From Taishania sp. (GTDB taxonomy: Bacteria > Bacteroidota > Bacteroidia > Flavobacteriales_D > Crocinitomicaceae): DNA of 64,000 nucleotides. The stretch is from assembly GCA_030150045.1 (NCBI GenBank), contig JASLGM010000003.1, forward strand, positions 7,815 to 71,814, given 5' to 3'. The notes under the pieces were generated by a model. The model had not been told where the DNA came from and made no database searches. It saw only the letters and a program-made list of their open reading frames with translations. A program made the position numbers and the translations under genes. Below, piece after piece: positions 18,811-25,996 of the stretch (its first letter is position 1; the number at the start of each line of letters is the position of its first letter).

Positions 18811-18820
18811 CCATCCGCCC
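18811..18820. repeat. Target-site duplication, right copy
   Basis: This is an exact copy of 17374-17383 (CCATCCGCCC), abutting the right terminal inverted repeat. It is followed by GGGCTG, the missing end of the type A repeat. Confidence 0.9.
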
Positions 18821-18933
18821 GGGCTGAAAATACGCAAATCACTTTTGCTCTCCATCCGATTACATCCTTCTTATATAGTTATAACACAAATCACTTTGTT
18901 TAGAAAAAAGCAGTGTGAAAAAAGCAAACTCCT

Positions 18934-19074
18934 CTGCCCCGATGTAAGGTGATAGCTGCGCGAAGGCACACACCCATTTGCACTTTTTTCTATAGCGACT
19001 TCAGAAGCTAAAGAAAAATGTTTGCAAAGTAGTGAAGTGACAAGCGCACTAAAACCTGAAAGCGGAAATGGCAG
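18934..19074 (-). repeat. Structured intergenic element, type B copy 1
   Basis: This 141-nt palindrome is closed by CTGCC/GGCAG, a 4-nt A/T bulge and CCG/CGG, the same layout as type A. The next helix is TAG-TGCGC with GCGCA-G-CTA, again with a bulged G. The internal arm is unrelated to that of type A. It lies between the IS-split type A copy and the hup promoter. I see no coding potential here or in the rest of 18827-19239. Confidence 0.7.
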
Positions 19075-19239
19075 CCACCCCAAAAAACAACTTTCCTTTC
19101 TTTAAATTCACAGTTTATTTTCCTTCCTCACAAAGTCCCTTGTCCCTTGACTTGTACCCCTTTTAAGGTAGAAAACTAGGGTCTTTTCAACAAAATGCCA
19201 CTTTTTTCAACTTTTTTTGTTTTTTTTTCCTCTATTTTC

Positions 19240-19269
19240 TTGCGTGGGTCTGATATTCAGATATATTTG
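19240..19269 (+). promoter_or_regulatory. hup promoter, Bacteroidota consensus
   Basis: TTG at 19240-19242, 19-nt spacer, TATATTTG at 19262-19269: an essentially perfect match to the Bacteroidota consensus, leaving a leader of about 35 nt before the ATG at 19311. Confidence 0.75.
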
Positions 19270-19310
19270 CTAAAGAAATTAAGTAATAACATTCTAAAAA
19301 AACCAAAACT

Positions 19311-19586
19311 ATGAACAAAGCAGAATTAATTGATGCGATTGCAGCAGAGTCTGGATTGTCAAAAGCAGACGCAAAAAAATCATTAGATGCATTTATTTCT
19401 ACAACTGCTGATGCATTGAAAAAAGGAGATCGTATTTCTTTAGTTGGATTTGGATCTTTCTCTGTATCTAAGAGAGCCGCTAGAACTGGACGTAATCCTC
19501 AAACAGGAAAAGAGATTAAAATTGCAGAAAAAAATGTAGTTCGCTTCAAACCAGGAAGTGATTTATCTGACAGCGTTAACGGTTAA
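19311..19586 (+). CDS. hup: HU-family DNA-binding protein
   Basis: The 91-residue nucleoid protein bends and compacts DNA as a dimer. It has the helical N-terminal half (MNKAELIDAIAAESGLSK), the core GDRISLVGFGSFSV, and the DNA-binding arm with the family signature ARTGRNPQTGKEIKI. All residues expected of HU are present. It has its own strong promoter and terminator, so it is a single-gene unit, as is common for this highly expressed protein. Confidence 0.97.
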   Translation: MNKAELIDAIAAESGLSKADAKKSLDAFISTTADALKKGDRISLVGFGSFSVSKRAARTGRNPQTGKEIKIAEKNVVRFKPGSDLSDSVNG

Positions 19587-19610
19587 TATATTTACTCAAA
19601 ACGACTTGAT

Positions 19611-19639
19611 AAAAAGGGGATCTTCTGGTCCTCTTTTTT
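19611..19639 (+). terminator. Intrinsic terminator of hup
   Basis: AAAAAGGGGA (19611-19620) pairs with TCCTCTTTTT (19629-19638), with one G.T pair, around an 8-nt loop. The T-rich arm itself supplies the U tract. Confidence 0.8.
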
Positions 19640-19652
19640 ATTTCTTAAAATT

Positions 19653-20348
19653 ATGAAAAGCCTCAATGAACTTTTATTGGACGAACTTTATCAAATCATT
19701 ACCCCCAATAAAATAGAAATGTTTGATCGCCTTGCGCCTCAAAAGACCGATTACGTAACTACCGTTCTGGAAAACATCTTTCAGGAACACAATGCATCAG
19801 CAGTGATGCGCTCATGTGAGAGTTTTGGATTACAAAGCTTGCATGTAATTGAAAAAGACAATAAATACCGTGTACAACGAGATATTGCACGCGGAGCAGG
19901 TCGTTGGGTAGATATGTACAACTATTCAGACGACAACCCAACAGAAACCTGCTTAAAAGCATTAAAAGAAAAAGGCTACCGCATTGTGGCAACCTCGCCT
20001 CATCAATCGGCATATACCATCAATGACATTCCTCTTGATAAACCCATGGCGTTGGTTTTTGGAACAGAATTATCGGGAATCTCTCCTGAGGTGATTGAAA
20101 TGGCAGATACTTTTGTAACCATTCCTATGTATGGTTTTACAGAAAGCTTTAATATATCTGTTTCCGCTGCGGTAATTATGCATACGCTTAGAAGTAGATT
20201 GGAACAAGAAGAAGACTTACAATGGAAAATGACACCAGAAGAAATTGTAGAACTGAAAATAAAATGGTGTGAACGCATTATACCACGTGGAAATTTGGTT
20301 GTTCCGGAAATTAGACGCCGATTAATTAGCTCAATCCAAAAAGATTAA
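19653..20348 (+). CDS. tRNA/rRNA 2'-O-methyltransferase, SpoU/TrmH family
   Basis: The 231-residue SPOUT enzyme has the family's three motifs: NIFQEHNASAVMRSCESFG near residue 41 with the catalytic Asn and Arg, LVFGTELSGIS near 134, and ESFNISVSAAVIMHTL near 163. These build the trefoil-knot SAM site. The C-terminal extension (PEEIVELKIKWCERIIPRG) resembles that of TrmH, which methylates the 2'-OH of G18 in tRNAs, so TrmH is the most likely identity. Its start lies only 15 nt after the hup terminator stem. Confidence 0.88.
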   Translation: MKSLNELLLDELYQIITPNKIEMFDRLAPQKTDYVTTVLENIFQEHNASAVMRSCESFGLQSLHVIEKDNKYRVQRDIARGAGRWVDMYNYSDDNPTETCLKALKEKGYRIVATSPHQSAYTINDIPLDKPMALVFGTELSGISPEVIEMADTFVTIPMYGFTESFNISVSAAVIMHTLRSRLEQEEDLQWKMTPEEIVELKIKWCERIIPRGNLVVPEIRRRLISSIQKD

Positions 20349-20392
20349 TATATTTGTATAGAGACATTTATACTAATTAAATCTTTTGTAAA

Positions 20393-20629
20393 ATGGGAAA
20401 AGGAGATATTAAGACAGCTAAAGGGAAACGCGTCAGAGGCAGTTATGGGATCACCAGAAAAAGAAGTACTGCTAAGAACAAAGCAAGTGTGAAACCAGAA
20501 ACAAGTGCAAAAGAGCAGACAAAAGAAGCGCCTAAAAAAACAGTAAAAAAAGCGGTTGAGCCAAAAGCTAAAAAAGCTGCGCCGGCCGAAAAAAAAGCTG
20601 CTCCAAAGAAAGTCAAAGAAGAAGAATAA
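20393..20629 (+). CDS. Ribosomal protein bTHX-like, with long basic tail
   Basis: The 78-residue protein begins MGKGDIKTAKGKRVRGSYGITRKR, which matches the small 30S protein bTHX (about 25-45 residues) that sits in a cavity of the 30S head. The remaining about 50 residues are low-complexity Lys/Ala/Pro/Glu sequence, much like histone-H1-type tails. The N-terminal match is convincing; the tail is longer than in the usual family. Transcription ends in the strong terminator at 20641-20682. Confidence 0.8.
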   Translation: MGKGDIKTAKGKRVRGSYGITRKRSTAKNKASVKPETSAKEQTKEAPKKTVKKAVEPKAKKAAPAEKKAAPKKVKEEE

Positions 20630-20640
20630 AATCTTTATAA

Positions 20641-20682
20641 AAAGCTATACATTTTTAACGAAAAGTATAGCTTTCTTTTTTT
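20641..20682 (+). terminator. Intrinsic terminator after bTHX
   Basis: AAAGCTATAC (20641-20650) pairs perfectly with GTATAGCTTT (20665-20674), followed by C and seven T. Confidence 0.85.
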
Positions 20683-20732
20683 AAAATGACCACATTTGTA
20701 AAGTAAAATAAACAGAAAAAAACACCTCATAT

Positions 20733-21803
20733 ATGAAATACAATTTCGGAGCAGGACCATGTATTCTTCCACAAAATGTATTCGAAGAAGCTGCCAAAGG
20801 AGTGCTAGATTTTAATGGATTATCTATCCTAGAAGTTTCTCACCGACACAAAGATTTTGTTGCGGTTATGGAAGAAGCTAGATCTCTTGTTAAACAAGCC
20901 TTAAACATCCCTGATGGATACACCACACTTTTCTTACAAGGTGGTGCTACACTTGGCTTCACCATTGCTGCATTAAACATGACGCGAGGCGGTAAAGCGG
21001 GTTATATCAATACAGGTGTTTGGGCAAGTGGTGCCATCAAAGAAGCAAAACTTGTAGGTGTTGATGTAGATGTACTTGCTTCATCTGAAGATAAGAACTT
21101 CTCTTACATCCCGAAAAATATTGTAACAGGCGATCAATTAGATTACTTGCATTACACTTCCAACAATACCATTTACGGAACACAGTTTCACGAAACACCA
21201 AAAACAACTGTTCCTCTTATCTGTGATATGTCCTCTGATATTTTCTCGAAAACCATTGACGTTTCAGAATTTGACATGATCTACGCAGGTGCACAAAAAA
21301 ACCTTGGACCAGCAGGCGCTACACTTTTCATAGTAAAAGAAGATGTACTTGGAAAGTCAACGGCGCAATTTATGCCTTCTTACCTCAACTTGCAAAAGCA
21401 ACACGAGAAAGAATCTATGTTAAACACTCCTCCTGTTTTCTCTGTATACGTAGCGATGCTTAATCTGAGAAACTTAATTGCAACAGGTGGCGTAGCAGCA
21501 ATTGAACAAGCAAACAACGCAAAAGCAGCTGCGCTTTACAATGAAATTGATGCTAATCCTTTATTCACTTCAAATGTAAACACTGCCGACCGATCAAAAA
21601 TGAACGTTGCTTTTGTTTTAAAAGAAGAATACAGTACACTGGAAGAAGAATTTAATAAGTTCTGGCAAGATGCAGATCTAGTAGGATTAAAAGGTCACCG
21701 CTCAACAGGTGGATACCGTGCTTCATTGTATAATGCACTCCCTTTATCAAGTGTTAACGTATTGGTAGATGTCATGAAAGACTTCGCCACAAAAAAAGCA
21801 TAA
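20733..21803 (+). CDS. serC: Phosphoserine aminotransferase
   Basis: SerC is a PLP enzyme converting 3-phosphohydroxypyruvate and glutamate to phosphoserine and 2-oxoglutarate; it can also serve vitamin B6 synthesis. The 356-residue sequence has the family start MKYNFGAGPCILP, the loop LQGGATLGF, DMSSDIFSK, and the PLP-lysine motif YAGAQKNLGPAG near residue 190. The C-terminal GHRSTGGYRASLYNA is also typical. The start of serA is 1 nt past its stop, giving a serine operon. Confidence 0.97.
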   Translation: MKYNFGAGPCILPQNVFEEAAKGVLDFNGLSILEVSHRHKDFVAVMEEARSLVKQALNIPDGYTTLFLQGGATLGFTIAALNMTRGGKAGYINTGVWASGAIKEAKLVGVDVDVLASSEDKNFSYIPKNIVTGDQLDYLHYTSNNTIYGTQFHETPKTTVPLICDMSSDIFSKTIDVSEFDMIYAGAQKNLGPAGATLFIVKEDVLGKSTAQFMPSYLNLQKQHEKESMLNTPPVFSVYVAMLNLRNLIATGGVAAIEQANNAKAAALYNEIDANPLFTSNVNTADRSKMNVAFVLKEEYSTLEEEFNKFWQDADLVGLKGHRSTGGYRASLYNALPLSSVNVLVDVMKDFATKKA

Positions 21804-21804
21804 A

Positions 21805-22761
21805 ATGAAAATATTAGCAAACGACGGAATTTCTCCAATCGGAATAGAATTATTAGAAAAGGCGGGGTTCACCGTTCTTACAGAAAAGATAGAACAAGAT
21901 GCCTTAGTGAAATACATTAACGAACAAAACATTGAAATGCTTTTGGTTCGTAGTGCAACAACAGCTCGAAAAGAATTAATCGACGCGTGCCCTCATCTAA
22001 AATTAATCGGTCGTGGTGGCGTTGGAATGGACAACATCGACGTTGAATATGCTAGATCAAAAGGATTACATGTTATCAACACCCCTGGTTCTTCTTCTCA
22101 ATCTGTAGCTGAATTGGTTATGGCACACATGTTTGCTACATCACGTTTCTTGAATGATTCCTACAAAAACATGGAAACAGGAGATTTTAGTGCCTTGAAA
22201 AAAGCATACGGAAAAGGAGTAGAATTACGTGGTAAAACCCTAGGAATTGTAGGCTTCGGTAAAATAGGTCAAAGCCTTGCATCTTACGCTTTAGGAATAG
22301 GAATGGATGTCATTGCCATTGACGGAAGTGTATTCACCGTACCTGTTAAAGTACAGATAGGAAACGACCACGTAGTAGAAGTTAACATTACTACATCTAC
22401 AGATCTTCAAGCAGAAATCACTTCATTTGATTATTTATCCCTTCACGTTCCAAAACAAAAAGACGGAAGCGCTGTAATCGGAAAAGAAGAATTCAATTTA
22501 ATGAAACCTACAGCTCACATTATCAACGCAGCAAGAGGTGGAGTAATTGATGAAACAGAATTATTAGAGGCGTTAACACATCATAACATAGGATATTGCG
22601 CATTAGATGTTTATGAAAATGAACCTTATCCTATGGCTGCTTTGTTAGCTCATCCAAAAATTGCAACCACTCCACATATTGGAGCTGCGACTGTAGAAGC
22701 ACAAGAAAGAATTGGAGCTGAACTAGCTGACCAAATTATTTCTATCTTCGCAAAAGCTTAA
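21805..22761 (+). CDS. serA: D-3-phosphoglycerate dehydrogenase
   Basis: SerA oxidises 3-phosphoglycerate to 3-phosphohydroxypyruvate with NAD+, the first step of serine synthesis. The 318-residue form has the D-2-hydroxyacid dehydrogenase layout: GRGGVGMDNID, the NAD-binding GIVGFGKIGQSLA near residue 148, INAARGGVIDE with the catalytic Arg region, and the His in TTPHIGAATVEAQ near 287. It lacks the C-terminal ACT regulatory domain of longer SerA proteins, so serine feedback through that domain is not expected. Confidence 0.95.
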   Translation: MKILANDGISPIGIELLEKAGFTVLTEKIEQDALVKYINEQNIEMLLVRSATTARKELIDACPHLKLIGRGGVGMDNIDVEYARSKGLHVINTPGSSSQSVAELVMAHMFATSRFLNDSYKNMETGDFSALKKAYGKGVELRGKTLGIVGFGKIGQSLASYALGIGMDVIAIDGSVFTVPVKVQIGNDHVVEVNITTSTDLQAEITSFDYLSLHVPKQKDGSAVIGKEEFNLMKPTAHIINAARGGVIDETELLEALTHHNIGYCALDVYENEPYPMAALLAHPKIATTPHIGAATVEAQERIGAELADQIISIFAKA

Positions 22762-22770
22762 ACAAGATAA

Positions 22771-22803
22771 AAAAAGCCGAGGTCTACCCGATTTCGGCTT
22801 TTT
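22771..22803 (+). terminator. Intrinsic terminator of serCA
   Basis: AAAAAGCCGA (22771-22780) pairs with TCGGCTTTTT (22794-22803), ten perfect pairs with a T-rich 3' arm. Its A-rich 5' arm also allows termination in reverse. Confidence 0.85.
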
Positions 22804-22839
22804 CACGCATTAACTTTTCAAAATTTAGAGCCATAAAAT

Positions 22840-24075
22840 ATGTCCAAAATCACCCCTTTTAAAGCCGTTCGTCCGGTAAGAGATAAAGTACACTTGGTAG
22901 CTACACGCCCCATTTACTCTTATAAACGCAACGTTTTAGAATCTAAATTAGAAGACAACCCATATACCTTCTTGCACATTATCAATCCTGAATTTGGAGG
23001 GGAAAGAACCACCCAACCTAATACACACGATCGTTTCGAATTGGTGCAAAAAGAATATAAAAATTACATCAGCGATGGCATCCTCAGACAAGATACCGAG
23101 GAACACATCTATATTTATCGCCAAACAAAAAATGGACACGCATTCACAGGAGTCGTGTGTGGCGCGAGTAATGATGAATATCGAAACGACAAAATTAAGA
23201 AACACGAAGCGACACTAACCAGCCGCGAAGAAATGTTTGTGGACTATTTGGACGTAGTCGGCTACAATGCTGAACCGGTATTAATTTCTCATCCGCACAA
23301 CGAGAAAATCGAAGATGCACTGCGTGATTACACAAGTGAACGCCCAGAATACGAATTCACAACGACAGATCGAATTACGCATGAATTATGGGTGTTAAAT
23401 GCCCAACAGACAGAAGAAATCATTGCTTTATTTGAAGAAGTTCCTGCCTTGTACATTGCTGATGGACATCATCGAAGCGCCTCGTCTGTTGGATTAGAAA
23501 ACCGAAGAATATCGCAAGATAGAAGCCTATTCCCTAACGAAAAATCGTTTTTAGCTTACATCATCGACGAAAGTGCTCTTCAAATTCTTGAATTTAACCG
23601 ATTGATTAAATCCCTTAACGGTCAATCCGAAGAGAATATAATCCAACAAATAAAAGCGCACTTTGAACTCATACAATTACCCGGAGCTCAATTGCCTCAA
23701 ATGGAACACGAAATAACAATGTGCTTGAAAGGCGCATGGTATTCCTTGGCGTGTAAAGAACATACGATCGACTATCATCATCCAGTAAATCGTCTAGATG
23801 CTGAGATTTTAACGCGTTTTATTTTAGAACCTATTTTAGGAATAAAAGATTTAAAAACAAGCGATAACATTGAATTCATCGGTGGAACAACGCCCATTTC
23901 AAAAATCGAAGAAAAAATCTATTCTGGAACACATGACCTTGCCTTTTTCTTATATCCAGTGAAAATGGAAGACGTTGTGCGTGTTGCAGACAACAATATG
24001 ATCATGCCTCCGAAATCAACTTGGGTAGAACCAAAATTGCGTAGCGGATTGACCATTTATAACATCAACGAATAA
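22840..24075 (+). CDS. DUF1015 family protein
   Basis: The 411-residue protein starts MSKITPFKAVRPVRDK and carries the DUF1015 hallmark YIADGHHRSASS near residue 206, with the conserved DGHHR. Family members often lie near serA/serC, as here, and are suspected to be enzymes, possibly kinases of serine metabolism. That role is not demonstrated by anything in this sequence. The next gene begins 3 nt past its stop, indicating one transcription unit after the serCA terminator. Confidence 0.88.
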   Translation: MSKITPFKAVRPVRDKVHLVATRPIYSYKRNVLESKLEDNPYTFLHIINPEFGGERTTQPNTHDRFELVQKEYKNYISDGILRQDTEEHIYIYRQTKNGHAFTGVVCGASNDEYRNDKIKKHEATLTSREEMFVDYLDVVGYNAEPVLISHPHNEKIEDALRDYTSERPEYEFTTTDRITHELWVLNAQQTEEIIALFEEVPALYIADGHHRSASSVGLENRRISQDRSLFPNEKSFLAYIIDESALQILEFNRLIKSLNGQSEENIIQQIKAHFELIQLPGAQLPQMEHEITMCLKGAWYSLACKEHTIDYHHPVNRLDAEILTRFILEPILGIKDLKTSDNIEFIGGTTPISKIEEKIYSGTHDLAFFLYPVKMEDVVRVADNNMIMPPKSTWVEPKLRSGLTIYNINE

Positions 24076-24078
24076 AAC

Positions 24079-24726
24079 ATGAATTACTCCACGCTTTTGG
24101 CAAGCATTCCCGAAAACGTAAAACTGATTGCCGTTTCAAAAACAAAACCTGCAGAGGCAATTATGGAACTGTACAACCTTGGACAACGTGCATTTGGCGA
24201 GAATAAAGTGCAAGAATTGTGTGACAAAGAATCCATTTTACCGAAGGACATTGAATGGCACCAAATCGGACATCTACAAACCAATAAGGTAAAGTACATG
24301 GCCGCTTTTGTTTCTATGATTCATGCTGTTGACAGCTTAAAATTACTGGCAGAAATCAATAAACAAGCGCAAAAACACAACCGTGTAATTGATTGTTTGT
24401 TACAATTTCACATCGCACAAGAGGAAACAAAATTTGGTCTATCCATGGACGAAGCAATGTCATTGATTGATGATTTGAATGAAAATCCAATGCACAACAT
24501 TCGCATCCGTGGTGTGATGGGAATGGCTTCTTTTGTGGACAATGAACAACAAATAAGAAAGGAATTCCATTCCTTGAAAACCCATTTTGAATCCCTTAAA
24601 AAGGAGCATTTCAATTTCACGCATTTCGACACCATTTCTATGGGAATGAGCGGCGATTATGCCTTAGCAATTGAGGAAGGAAGTACCATGATCCGTTGTG
24701 GTAGCATCCTTTTCGGATCGAGATAA
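24079..24726 (+). CDS. YggS/PLPBP family pyridoxal-phosphate-binding protein
   Basis: The 215-residue protein has the fold-type III PLP-binding sequence. The PLP lysine is in LIAVSKTKPAEAI near residue 20, followed by FGENKVQE, WHQIGHLQTNK, and SMGMSGDYALAIEEGSTMIRCGSILFG at the C-terminus. Members have no known catalytic activity and act in vitamin B6 and amino-acid homeostasis. The length is typical. It follows DUF1015 by 3 nt. A structured type B repeat begins about 25 nt after its stop. Confidence 0.95.
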   Translation: MNYSTLLASIPENVKLIAVSKTKPAEAIMELYNLGQRAFGENKVQELCDKESILPKDIEWHQIGHLQTNKVKYMAAFVSMIHAVDSLKLLAEINKQAQKHNRVIDCLLQFHIAQEETKFGLSMDEAMSLIDDLNENPMHNIRIRGVMGMASFVDNEQQIRKEFHSLKTHFESLKKEHFNFTHFDTISMGMSGDYALAIEEGSTMIRCGSILFGSR

Positions 24727-24752
24727 AAAATATTTCAATAAAAATAAAGGGG

Positions 24753-24887
24753 CTGCCAATTTCCGTTTTCGGACTTTAGTTGCTCCTTTTTTTGTTGTTC
24801 ATTACGCCATTGGCTGGTAATTCTACGCGCCAATTGGCTATTCACTACCAGAAAAAGTTCGCAAGCTACCGTCCTACACCGGGGCAG
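24753..24887 (+). repeat. Structured intergenic element, type B copy 2
   Basis: This 135-nt palindrome has CTGCC (24753-24757) pairing with GGCAG (24883-24887), a 5-nt bulge, CCG with CGG, then TAG-TTGC with GCAA-G-CTA (bulged G). It lies 25 nt past the PLPBP gene. The A-rich stretch 24888-24999 between it and the next element shows nothing else. Confidence 0.7.
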
Positions 24888-24999
24888 GAAATCATAGAAA
24901 ACTCACTCGTTCAGATTTCAATCAAACGTTTTATTATATAACGATTTTAAGTAGAAGAAAAAGGAAGAAGAAAAAAAATTAGATTTGAATAAAAACACT

Positions 25000-25145
25000 C
25001 AGCCCGGAAGGAGCGCGATAGCTAAAGGAACGGAAAAAGGTGTAAACAAAAAGTTTACCGTTGCGACCAAAGGAAGCACATGGTGAACGCATTGTGAACC
25101 CTTTTTCAGGAATTTACTAAAGCGCGTATACCGATTAAGGCTGCC
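25000..25145 (-). repeat. Structured intergenic element, type A copy 3
   Basis: The outer helix CAGCC/GGCTG spans 144 nt (25000-25143). A 5-nt TTAAT bulge, CGG/CCG, and TAG-TAAA with TTTA-G-CTA follow. The apical core is at 25062-25078, identical to the common sequence, with ACC/GGT arms. In reference polarity it reads leftwards, about 60 nt after the stop of the TonB-like gene. Confidence 0.8.
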
Positions 25146-25204
25146 AAATCATTTCCTTTATCTCTGGAAACAATTATTATCTAAATCATTCAAACCAATT
25201 GATT

Positions 25205-25996
25205 TTACTGGTATACGTAGGTGTAGTATATATATCCCTCTTGAGCATTTACGCCTGACGCATAATTGAATTTTGACTTACGTGCAAACTCCAATGCATA
25301 AGAAATCATACATCCGTTGGTGCTCGAAGAAAGAGAAGGATCAACGCGTGCATCAACCACTTTTCCACCTTCGTCTACACGTATTTTGATAGCGATTTTG
25401 CCTACCGCCCCACGATCACACATGTACCCAGGAGCTGGGATATATTGGTTCGTACGTCCTTTTAAATCAGTTTGTACGAGTACATCCCCTTTTGGTGCAT
25501 TGGGTGCTCCACCGCCTGCTGCGCTCGCTTTATTTTGATTGTTCTTTTTCTCCGCAGCATCAGACATATCCTTTATTTTCTTTTCGGCATCTTTCTTGAT
25601 TTCGGCGCGTTTGGCGTCTCCTCCAGCTTCTTCAAAGAATTGTTTTTCCATGTCGTAAACACTTTTTTCGACTTGACTCAACGATTTATTCTTGTGTTCC
25701 GATCGGTTATTGCTGTAATCTTTATCTGATTGAGGACGAGTATCGTGCATGTCGCGCGTGGCATTTTTGACCTCTTGAAAAGATTGATTTTGCTGCGCCT
25801 TAATAATCTCAAAATCGGGATTTAAGGTAATCTCCTCCTCCGGAATTTGTAAGGAAGCTTCTAATAAATAAGGACTGATTTCATACTCGAATTGAATCTG
25901 CGGAATTTGCAAATAGATAAAGATGCCAACATTTACGAGAAACGCAGCAAAAACACCGTATTTGTGTTGTTCAATAAAAAGAATGAGCTTATTCAT
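25205..25996 (-). CDS. TonB-like energy transducer
   Basis: The 263-residue protein has one N-terminal TM helix (GVFAAFLVNVGIFIYLQI, about residues 14-31). A charged periplasmic spacer rich in Lys/Glu and Gln follows, then a C-terminal domain of about 90 residues with GKIAIKIRVDEGGKVVDARVDPS and ALEFARKSKFN, as in Bacteroidota TonB/TolA C-terminal domains. It likely links an inner-membrane proton-driven motor to an outer-membrane partner. Two cysteines (in YMCDRG and NGCMIS) are retained in the C-terminal domain. The gene overlaps the end of the WG-repeat gene by 8 nt. Confidence 0.8.
   Translation of the reverse strand: MNKLILFIEQHKYGVFAAFLVNVGIFIYLQIPQIQFEYEISPYLLEASLQIPEEEITLNPDFEIIKAQQNQSFQEVKNATRDMHDTRPQSDKDYSNNRSEHKNKSLSQVEKSVYDMEKQFFEEAGGDAKRAEIKKDAEKKIKDMSDAAEKKNNQNKASAAGGGAPNAPKGDVLVQTDLKGRTNQYIPAPGYMCDRGAVGKIAIKIRVDEGGKVVDARVDPSLSSSTNGCMISYALEFARKSKFNYASGVNAQEGYIYYTYVYQ

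Larger units (their letters stand above)
17244..18826 (+). repeat. Structured intergenic element, type A copy 2, split by an IS4-family element
   Basis: The left part is 17244-17383 and the right part GGGCTG is 18821-18826. Taking out the insertion and one copy of its 10-bp target duplication restores a 144-nt type A element. Its outer helix pairs CAGCC (17246-17250) with GGCTG (18822-18826), an ATAT bulge follows, then CGG/CCG. The apical hairpin is at 17310-17326, with loop TTCCGCTGGTC (two changes from the common loop) and TTGC/GCAA arms. The inner TAG/CTA helix is degenerate here. It lies 52 nt after the ffh terminator. Confidence 0.8.
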
